From positions 1 through 38,650 of IMG/VR virus record IMGVR_UViG_3300010210_000001: a stretch of DNA of 38,650 nt. One strand, given 5' to 3'. Both the position numbers and the translations under genes were made by a program. This DNA is from a virus. Positions 33,087 to 38,650 of this stretch are shown here, piece by piece. Each line of letters starts with the position of its first letter. Position 1 is the first letter of the stretch. A model generated the notes under the pieces. The model did no database searches. It was not told where the DNA came from and saw only the letters and a program-made list of their open reading frames with translations.

Positions 33087-33661
33087 AATCATCACTTAAT
33101 ACTGAACGCCCGATTCTTGTCACTGAAGAACTAGTCAGAGCAATCCTTACCGGGCGCAAAACAGTTACACGCAGACCCTACAAAGGCCCGTCAGAGAACT
33201 ACATGATCGAGACCCGTCGGCCTAATTATCCTGCAATTACGGAATTATACAAGGACGTTGCTCGATCCTCCGGAATCCACGTTTCCAGGTGTCCTTATGG
33301 GTTCATTGGTGACAAACTATACGTCCGGGAAACCTTCTGCCTAGTTGATAACGAACAGCCTGCTCCTTACCCACTCAGAGCAGTTTTTCGGGCAACAACG
33401 CCTATCCAGGACAGGGATAAATACACTTGGAAACCTTCTATCCATATGCCAAAGGATATCGCCAGGATTTGGCTTGAAATCACTGACATACGGATTGAAC
33501 GGGTTCAACGTATTTCAGAAGATAAAGCAAAGACTGAAGGGATGCTACCACATCCACAAACTGGATCTTACCGGGATTCGTTTTTTGAGGCATGGAAGGC
33601 GATTTATGGGCCACATAAAAAGGATGTTTGGGTGATAGAGTTTCGGCGGATTGCAATATGA
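33083..33661 (+). CDS. ASCH-domain-like phage protein
   Basis: 192 residues, a familiar phage protein type: start RPILVTEELVRAILTGRKTVTRRP, central CPYGFIGDKLYVRETF, WKPSIHMPKDIARIWLEITDIRIERVQ, and the end PHKKDVWVIEFRRI. The pattern fits ASCH/PUA-like small proteins that bind RNA or nucleotides and are widespread in prophage early operons. It is the last well-supported gene of the rightward operon. Its true activity is not established. Confidence 0.7.
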   Translation: MKSSLNTERPILVTEELVRAILTGRKTVTRRPYKGPSENYMIETRRPNYPAITELYKDVARSSGIHVSRCPYGFIGDKLYVRETFCLVDNEQPAPYPLRAVFRATTPIQDRDKYTWKPSIHMPKDIARIWLEITDIRIERVQRISEDKAKTEGMLPHPQTGSYRDSFFEAWKAIYGPHKKDVWVIEFRRIAI

Positions 33662-33861
33662 ATTTGAGAGACATCAGAAAAACTTACGATATTTCCGCGT
33701 ATCGCGGCGACTAATAAGATTTGTCCCATACTGAAACGTTCTCTTGCTAAGAAAAGCTTTTGCTGTGGGCCACAGGATTAAAATGGAAAGCGAATAATAA
33801 ATAATCACTTGCCCCACATTGGGATAATCTTAGGCTATTGAAACATCAAAATATTGCATCT
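33662..33861. other. convergent intergenic region, no clear terminator
   Basis: 200 bases between the converging early operon and the accessory block. It has a short hairpin CCGCG-TAT-CGCGG (33695-33707), the palindromes AAAAGCTTTT and CTGTGGGCCACAG (33763-33775), but no stem followed by a T-run. I see no gene apart from an 18-codon frame too short to trust. Confidence 0.4.
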
Positions 33862-34389
33862 TCATTTTAAACTTTTTGCCTTGTTTATCATAAGGTCCTC
33901 AATACGCGTAAATTGTTCATTCAAGCTTTTCACAATTCCATCATACTCCTGAAGATAAGGGTGAAAATCTACCCCATTCAAATAAGCTTTCTTTAATGGA
34001 CCATTAATATATCTGCTTAACTTTTGAGAAATCATCTTAGATTTTTCAAGTTCAAGATAGATATCAGGGAAATACATTGCACTTACGGCATCAGCCTTTT
34101 TTATTTCAGTCTTTTTATCTCCCTCAATAATCATATCATTATATTCATCCCAGGATATTTCATCTTTGATAACTAATCCAAAGTACAGTACAAGGCTTGT
34201 AAAACAACCATTATTCCAGTCAACCACCCAATCATATAGTGACTCTAATTTTTCGCGAAGCACATTTTTTTTCTTTGTGCGTGACTGAAGAAAATGCGGA
34301 ACTACTGCACCAACCAAGGAAGATACTAGTGCAATAGAGCCTCCAATAATCAATGAAATGTTTTGTTCAGAGAATTCAATATTCATCAT
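33862..34389 (-). CDS. membrane-anchored helical protein (accessory block)
   Basis: 175 residues; the ATG at 34389 is followed by a second ATG, which has the better spacing to GGGG. One N-terminal membrane segment (about 11-33, ISLIIGGSIALVSSLVGAVVPHFL) is followed by a basic stop (RTKKKNVLREK) and a helical cytosolic domain with no enzyme motif. Layout is the same as its upstream neighbour at 34412-34831: one membrane anchor then a helical domain of 100-140 residues. Last gene of the accessory block; function unknown, phage exclusion possible from context. Confidence 0.65.
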   Translation of the reverse strand: MMNIEFSEQNISLIIGGSIALVSSLVGAVVPHFLQSRTKKKNVLREKLESLYDWVVDWNNGCFTSLVLYFGLVIKDEISWDEYNDMIIEGDKKTEIKKADAVSAMYFPDIYLELEKSKMISQKLSRYINGPLKKAYLNGVDFHPYLQEYDGIVKSLNEQFTRIEDLMINKAKSLK

Positions 34390-34411
34390 GCCCCAATAAT
34401 TTTTGATGAGC

Positions 34412-34831
34412 CTATAAGCCTACCGTTCTCATTTTCTCCTTGATTATAGACTGCCCTAATGACTTCATCTTTATATGGCTTTTCTTAAACTTTTCATTAA
34501 CAGAACCATCATTAATGCAGTCTATCATTTCAGAAACAACCTGAATAAATTCTGAATGAATCTTATTGTGTGGTGTAATCAAAAATTCTGCTTTCTGACG
34601 CAGCACCTCAAGATCCAAATACTCGGAGTCCTTCCTTTCTTCAAACCCGCTCACATAATAGTGAAGCGCTTTCGCAGATAATTCAGAAATAATGTCCCTA
34701 AATTCATTTACCCATTTTTGATGAATAGGAACCAAAAGACTTTTATTTGCAATTCTTGAAGAAATGAAAGGCCCTACAAACACAGACAATACAGCAATTA
34801 TGAGAGAAATAATAGGTATAAACCTTTCCAT
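34412..34831 (-). CDS. membrane-anchored helical protein (accessory block)
   Basis: 139 residues. N-terminal membrane segment (about 4-24, FIPIISLIIAVLSVFVGPFI), then a helical cytosolic part with HQKWVNEFRDIISELSAKAL and HSEFIQVVSEMIDCIND. No good ribosome site is seen before the ATG. No enzyme motif. It pairs by shape with the gene at 33862-34389 and lies 50 bases after the AbiC-like gene on the same strand, so the three may form one unit. Confidence 0.65.
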   Translation of the reverse strand: MERFIPIISLIIAVLSVFVGPFISSRIANKSLLVPIHQKWVNEFRDIISELSAKALHYYVSGFEERKDSEYLDLEVLRQKAEFLITPHNKIHSEFIQVVSEMIDCINDGSVNEKFKKSHIKMKSLGQSIIKEKMRTVGL

Positions 34832-34881
34832 TTAAAAACCAGTTTAGAGCAAAATACCAACAAAGCAAACTTTGTATTCAA

Positions 34882-35979
34882 TCACCTGTAAAAATCACCT
34901 TCGCTAATAGTTATACTTAATTCACGTTTTCTTTGATCAAAAGTACTAACCATTTTTTCATACTCAATAATGTCCTCCATATACACCCCTTTTAAAAGAT
35001 GAAAACCAACCACGCCTTCGACAAATTTTTTATCAGAAAAATCAGAAAGGCAATTATAATAAATCAAAGCAATCTCGTGCCGTGAAAGCTGCGCCCTAAA
35101 TAACTTTGCAAAAAACTCAGGTTCATCCCCAAAATTTTTTCTTAAATAGTCCAATATTCGCTCAAGATTTCTAAAATAATGACCTATCTCACCCCCATAT
35201 ATCCGATATAAATCTGAATAAACCGTTTTATAAAAAGCCAACCTAGTAGACGTACTCCATGAGACCGCTTCAATTAATAAAGCATCTTCAATATAGCTGT
35301 TCCCATCAAGATTCCCAAAGGCATTAATTATCAAATCGCTTTTATTTATTTTGTGCTGGTCATTTAACTCTTGGGTTAAATTCTCGTCATCTAATTCAGC
35401 CATCCATGATTCTGTAGTATGACGAACCCAGCATCGAACAACCCCTAATTGCCATTCATTATAGGTGTTTGATGAAATCATTTGGTTTTGAGTGACAACT
35501 CGTAACGACGCCTTATAAGCTTGTTTTATTTCCCTTAACAAAACTTCAAAGCACATTCGCCGCACAAAAGAGTCTTTACCGAGTCTTATTTGCATTCCAT
35601 CAATTTTTTTGATGTGCAGGTCAAGTATCCGAAAAAAACGGTCATCCTTGTTCTGAGTCCTAAACTGATCAGTTGCTTTAGTATTTGCATCTAATTGTAC
35701 TTTATATGCATAAATAGCCGCAATAACAGCAAAAACAGCAAAGATTGGACTTAATACCCCTCCTAAAAAATCTCCAAATTGCCCCCATACTTCCTGGCTT
35801 TCTGAAACCCTATCGTTAAAACTTGCAAAGAATGAAATTAGGGCGCCAACCAAAAATAATATCATTACAATTGGCATGAGAAAAACCGGTATTTCTTTAC
35901 GCTTACTCTTCTTATCTCTCATTGCATACATCGCTAGCACATCTCTGTTAGTTTTTAAACAGTATTCATAGAATTTCAA
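34882..35979 (-). CDS. putative phage abortive infection protein (AbiC-like)
   Basis: Up to 365 residues if begun at TTG 35979, which has no ribosome site; the ATG at 35931 (residue 17) gives a more usual N-terminus. Two membrane segments (about 31-53 and 75-93) enclose the conserved WGQFGDFLGGVLSP (65-78). A large helical cytosolic domain has FRTQNKDDRFFRILDLHIKKIDG, then GHYFRNLERILDYLRK and the signature FRAQLSRHEIALIYYNCLS. This is the pattern of the putative phage abortive infection family related to lactococcal AbiC. Likely acts at the inner membrane to stop infection by other phages. Good family match; biological role here inferred. Confidence 0.75.
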   Translation of the reverse strand: MKFYEYCLKTNRDVLAMYAMRDKKSKRKEIPVFLMPIVMILFLVGALISFFASFNDRVSESQEVWGQFGDFLGGVLSPIFAVFAVIAAIYAYKVQLDANTKATDQFRTQNKDDRFFRILDLHIKKIDGMQIRLGKDSFVRRMCFEVLLREIKQAYKASLRVVTQNQMISSNTYNEWQLGVVRCWVRHTTESWMAELDDENLTQELNDQHKINKSDLIINAFGNLDGNSYIEDALLIEAVSWSTSTRLAFYKTVYSDLYRIYGGEIGHYFRNLERILDYLRKNFGDEPEFFAKLFRAQLSRHEIALIYYNCLSDFSDKKFVEGVVGFHLLKGVYMEDIIEYEKMVSTFDQRKRELSITISEGDFYR

Positions 35980-35997
35980 AAGAGGGAAAACACAGGT

Positions 35998-36447
35998 CTA
36001 TATGGATCTACCTTCTTTTCTCTCTGCATTAATCCAAACCAAAAGTGATATAAAAAAAACAACTCCTGCAACACGAAGCACACAAGCTCGGTGTTTCTGC
36101 ATTAATACATTGATTTCTTTATACTTTTTAATTTCATCCGAATATTGAACTAAGTGCTTAAAATTACCCTTGTTATATTGGGCCTCCAACTTCTTGATTT
36201 CTGAATTTAACTGTTCCTTTGAGATTTCCTGTTTCTCAGCTTGAGAAAGTAGACCAGATGTCTGGTATAAAAGAGACTCATAATTCATCTTAATTTCAAG
36301 TTTTTTAAGGTTGTAACTAACAACCCTATCTTGAACAAAAATCTGCATTAAATCAGGAATAAAATAAAAAACGAAGAATAGAATTAATGAGCTAGTTGCC
36401 AAAAACTTATAGGACTTATCCGTTGGTATTACAAACACATTACTCAT
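35998..36447 (-). CDS. two-TM protein with coiled coil, coupled to a PUA-like sensor gene
   Basis: 149 residues. Membrane segments at about 15-37 (FLATSSLILFFVFYFIPDLM) and about 124-141 (LRVAGVVFFISLLVWI) flank a long coiled coil (about 45-115, rich in Lys/Glu/Gln). The ATG lies inside the end of the preceding gene (8-base overlap) with its own AAGGA site there, so the two proteins are made in fixed ratio. A membrane effector or pore partner is plausible. No known family. Confidence 0.65.
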   Translation of the reverse strand: MSNVFVIPTDKSYKFLATSSLILFFVFYFIPDLMQIFVQDRVVSYNLKKLEIKMNYESLLYQTSGLLSQAEKQEISKEQLNSEIKKLEAQYNKGNFKHLVQYSDEIKKYKEINVLMQKHRACVLRVAGVVFFISLLVWINAERKEGRSI

Positions 36448-37420
36448 CAGAATTCATCCTTCTTTCAGCAGCCTTAAGATCCTGCAACTGCTGTTGAAAT
36501 TGTTTATCCATTTTTAAAAGGTTGTCATCAACATATTCATTAACTTCAGAATGGACAGGAATAGTGTTTTTATAATAATCATCACTGATTTGGCGACTGG
36601 GCCCTTCCCCACAGCCAAATAAAAGCATAGACATAATTACAACAGCTGCACGAACTTGCTGTAGGTTTAATGAAGTGCAATTCCCAACAACACTAAATAA
36701 AAGATCACCTTCAGACTGCACTTGAGTTTTGATCGTAAAGACCTCTGAACTGCAATCAAAACCATATAGCCTGCATATTGAATCGAAAAGATCTAGCGCC
36801 TTCTCCGCTTCAAAAAATTCACGAGCAGAAACATCTCCCTTTTTTTTGATCGGTATTGAAAAGTATGGTTTGCCATCTTTAATAAACACTGGAAACATTT
36901 TTTTGTACAAATAATCAGCGTTAGAACTCACATCCAATACATGTTTACCATATTGGAATATTTTTTGAAGCTTATGGTCAAACTCACTTTTCCTGTATTC
37001 ACCAAGCCATTCAACTGATCTTACCCGTGGCATGGGTTGATTATTTAGAAAGTCAAACGAGCTTGAAATTTGTCCAACTGAAAACTTGTGGGAGTGTTTA
37101 CCAGGAATAATAACATAATCGCCTTGCTTCATTTCTTGTTCAAAAGACCGGAGTATTGCAATTAAGCTATTGATGGCGTTCTTTTTCATTTTCGGATTGG
37201 CTTCAGCAACTTTTAAGCGTAATAATGCATTTCCCTCTTTGTCATTGAGACCTTCTGAGATTTGGGCAAGAGGTGGAATTTTTGGATTACCAATGGCAAT
37301 ATATCCTTCATCACGGAAGATTTTATAATACTCTCCTCCTTGTGTCCTTACCATCCATAATTTACTTGGCACTGATACATAATCAATTATTTCTCTCAGA
37401 GGAGTAAAATCACGATTCAT
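36440..37420 (-). CDS. PUA/Mrr_N-like domain protein with C-terminal hydrophobic segment
   Basis: 326 residues from the ATG at 37420 (GGGA upstream); a longer frame reaches into the integrase gene and is rejected. Residues about 20-165 carry the pattern of the N-terminal domain found on Mrr-type restriction enzymes: KLWMVRTQGGEYYKIF, GYIAIG, EMKQGDYVIIPG, KFSVGQI and RSVEWLGEYRK. It resembles PUA/EVE folds thought to read modified DNA or nucleotides. No nuclease domain follows. Instead there is an alpha/beta part and a hydrophobic stretch near 253-270 (LQQVRAAVVIMSMLLF). Coupled to a two-TM protein downstream. A sensor-plus-membrane defence pair is a reasonable inference. Confidence 0.65.
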   Translation of the reverse strand: MNRDFTPLREIIDYVSVPSKLWMVRTQGGEYYKIFRDEGYIAIGNPKIPPLAQISEGLNDKEGNALLRLKVAEANPKMKKNAINSLIAILRSFEQEMKQGDYVIIPGKHSHKFSVGQISSSFDFLNNQPMPRVRSVEWLGEYRKSEFDHKLQKIFQYGKHVLDVSSNADYLYKKMFPVFIKDGKPYFSIPIKKKGDVSAREFFEAEKALDLFDSICRLYGFDCSSEVFTIKTQVQSEGDLLFSVVGNCTSLNLQQVRAAVVIMSMLLFGCGEGPSRQISDDYYKNTIPVHSEVNEYVDDNLLKMDKQFQQQLQDLKAAERRMNSDE

Positions 37421-37442
37421 TAGACATTTCCCTTTTTCATCC

Positions 37443-38474
37443 TTACCTAAGCAAACAAATAGCTTTTTCCAAATCACCTGGCAACAAATGCCCATAAGTA
37501 TCCAGCGTAATATTGATATTTGCATGCCCCATCAGTAATTGCACACTTTTTACATTCGCGCCATTTCGGATCAGGTTTGACGCAAAACTATGCCGAAAAC
37601 GGTGCAAGGTGACTGGTCCAGGAACTTGAAACTCTTCTCCAGCAAGAATTCTCTTTAGTAGTTTCAACCTCCCAAACGCAGTTTTTGGTTGTACGTTCAC
37701 TACCATGCCAGTCCGCTCAGATTGAGGGAATTTTGCAAGCTCTGCTAAAATCACAGAATGGATGGGGATAACTCTTGCTTTATTTCCTTTCCCATTTCTC
37801 ACAGTTAATTGATTGTTATCAAGGCTTATATCACCCCATTCCAAATCCATCGCTTCCTGCGAGCGCAATCCCGCATAAGCCATCAATGCCCAGAAAAGCC
37901 TATCACCAGTACTTGGCGCCTTAGTCAAAATTCTAGCGATCTCCTCCAAAGTCCAAAAAGGCCGTTCACGTTGCTGTATTTTAGGCACCTTAAAGGAAGC
38001 CACCGGGTTTGGCACAACACCCATATCGTTAAAGAAGGCTTTCGCCAGACGGAGGACTTCCTTAATCGTTTTGGGTGCCAACACTAGTAATTCAGAGTAC
38101 CAATTTTGTAAATCATCTTTTGTGATGTCTTCTAAGACCATGTCTTTTGGAACCATATCAAAGCATCGACGAATCCTTGAATCATAAGCAATACCGCTTT
38201 TCTGGGAAGATTTAGACACCAGATCAACGGATCTCTTGCGGTACTTTTCAATTTCCTCACCAAAATACCGTTTTTTGCCGGAAAGTCTTTTCTGAAGCTC
38301 TGGACTATACTTCACAGCATTCATTTGCTGCATCCACATATCAGCTTCTTTTTTTAGTTTAGTTCCAAGAGATTTCTCGGAGACCCGCTTTCCATTGTGG
38401 TACTCACGGCCATACCAAATTCCACGGCGTTTAGAGATTGAAAAGGTGATTTTTTGGTTGAAAACAAGTTCCAT
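37443..38474 (-). CDS. int: tyrosine integrase
   Basis: 343 residues with all catalytic parts of the tyrosine recombinase family: Arg204 in YAGLRSQEA, Lys229/232 in the GKGNKAR hairpin, His291-x-x-Arg294 in LHRFRHSFASN, His317 in LLMGHANI and the nucleophile Tyr327 in LDTYGHL. The N-terminal ~65 residues look like an arm-binding domain, and the core-binding helices occupy about 70-165. It catalyses insertion and excision of the prophage. A strong GAGGGAG ribosome site precedes the ATG. It is read inward from the right edge and the accessory block follows. Confidence 0.92.
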   Translation of the reverse strand: MELVFNQKITFSISKRRGIWYGREYHNGKRVSEKSLGTKLKKEADMWMQQMNAVKYSPELQKRLSGKKRYFGEEIEKYRKRSVDLVSKSSQKSGIAYDSRIRRCFDMVPKDMVLEDITKDDLQNWYSELLVLAPKTIKEVLRLAKAFFNDMGVVPNPVASFKVPKIQQRERPFWTLEEIARILTKAPSTGDRLFWALMAYAGLRSQEAMDLEWGDISLDNNQLTVRNGKGNKARVIPIHSVILAELAKFPQSERTGMVVNVQPKTAFGRLKLLKRILAGEEFQVPGPVTLHRFRHSFASNLIRNGANVKSVQLLMGHANINITLDTYGHLLPGDLEKAICLLR

Positions 38475-38477
38475 ATT

Positions 38478-38498
38478 GCTCCCTCTATTTCCCCTCTA
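38478..38498 (+). repeat. possible integrase arm-type site, right copy
   Basis: GCTCCCTCTATTTCCCCTCTA, 17 of 21 matches to 58-78 in the same orientation. It covers the ribosome site of the integrase gene, so integrase binding here could also limit its own synthesis. Low complexity limits the confidence. Confidence 0.25.
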
Positions 38499-38504
38499 AA
38501 CTAA

Positions 38505-38513
38505 AATATAACA
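38505..38513 (-). promoter_or_regulatory. probable integrase promoter (extended -10)
   Basis: On the minus strand TGTTATATT reads as an extended -10 element (TGn plus TATATT), about 30 bases upstream of the integrase ATG. The -35 region (CCCCAAAACCCC side) is poor, as is usual for extended -10 promoters. Confidence 0.45.
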
Positions 38514-38604
38514 GTAATAACGGGGGTTTTGGGGTTGTCTTTATAATTCTTTATGTACCTTTAAAATTACTTTTTTAAGCTCTAAAAAACCATGAATATC
38601 TACG

Positions 38605-38611
38605 ATTAAGC
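38605..38611. other. possible attachment core GATTAAG (right copy)
   Basis: The same seven bases open the window at 1-7, where they are the anticodon-loop part of the tRNA-Lys-like fragment. Seven bases is a usual crossover length for tyrosine integrases, and this copy lies 130 bases from the integrase start. A seven-base match can be chance, and no tRNA sequence continues after it. Confidence 0.3.
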
Positions 38612-38618
38612 AATAAAA

Positions 38619-38647
38619 AAGGCGTTTCTCTCACGAAAAACGCCTTT
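38619..38647 (-). terminator. intrinsic terminator at the right edge
   Basis: Ten-pair stem AAAGGCGTTT / AAACGCCTTT with a nine-base loop. On the minus strand it is followed by a run of T, so it stops leftward transcription entering from the right; on the plus strand the T-run is short. It shields the integrase gene from outside read-through. Confidence 0.75.
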
Positions 38648-38650
38648 AGT

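Noticed and set aside
33658-33714. 18-codon frame (MNLRDIRKTYDISAYRGD) overlapping the ASCH-like gene by ATGA
   Set aside because: Too short to support; could be a leftover of a deleted gene, but nothing shows that it is translated.
33751-33775. Palindromes AAAAGCTTTT and CTGTGGGCCACAG as a terminator for the early operon
   Set aside because: Neither has a proper loop followed by a T-run, so I do not call a terminator.
36440-37525. Longer form of the PUA-like protein starting inside the integrase gene
   Set aside because: The extra 35 residues overlap the integrase coding end and lack a family match; the ATG at 37420 has its own ribosome site.

Overview
The window is an almost complete temperate tailed phage genome of siphovirus type (HK97-fold head, long non-contractile tail) integrated in, or derived from, a Gram-negative bacterium. 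The evidence is a tyrosine integrase at the right edge, a 22-base tRNA-Lys(CUU)-like fragment at the left edge, a lysogeny control block, a replication operon and a full head-tail-lysis operon. Base composition is moderately AT-rich. Most starts carry good Shine-Dalgarno sequences (GGAG/GAGG), which argues against Bacteroidota. A beta-barrel outer-membrane cargo gene implies a diderm host. I cannot name the host species.

Layout. (1) 76-23459, minus strand: one long late operon read from right to left. Its order is small and large terminase, portal, MuF head protein with a metallopeptidase-like tail, scaffold, major capsid, cement protein, head-tail connectors, tail terminator, tail tube, the two tail chaperone frames (joined by a -1 frameshift), tape measure, tail tip proteins, tail fibre, small proteins, a holin-like protein, a DUF1353 protein and an NlpC/P60 endolysin. 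A promoter with a perfect TATAAT box lies just upstream (23516-23545). (2) 23566-25346: two cargo genes, a PD-(D/E)XK HsdR_N-like nuclease (plus) and an outer-membrane beta-barrel (minus). (3) 25347-26931: control region with a repeat-rich intergenic stretch, two related Cro/CI-type regulators that share a C-terminal motif, and a divergent promoter with palindromic operators. (4) 26932-33661, plus strand: early/replication operon with a primase-helicase, small DNA-binding and zinc-knuckle proteins, an orphan ParB-like protein, an AlpA/Xis-like protein and an ASCH-like phage protein. (5) 33862-37420, minus strand: an accessory block of five membrane-associated proteins, including an AbiC-like putative abortive-infection protein and a PUA/Mrr_N-like sensor protein translationally coupled to a two-TM coiled-coil protein; this is a good candidate for an undescribed defence or exclusion system. 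(6) 37443-38650: integrase, its promoter, a terminator and a possible attachment core.

How it works together: the paired regulators at 25792-26805 probably hold the rightward early promoter (26862-26890) off in the lysogen while the cargo genes are expressed. On induction, the replication operon and then the leftward late operon are switched on. Several late-gene control elements can be read directly: hairpins that cover the starts of terS and the scaffold gene, a terminator after the cement gene, and an A AAA AAC slippery site in the tail chaperone.
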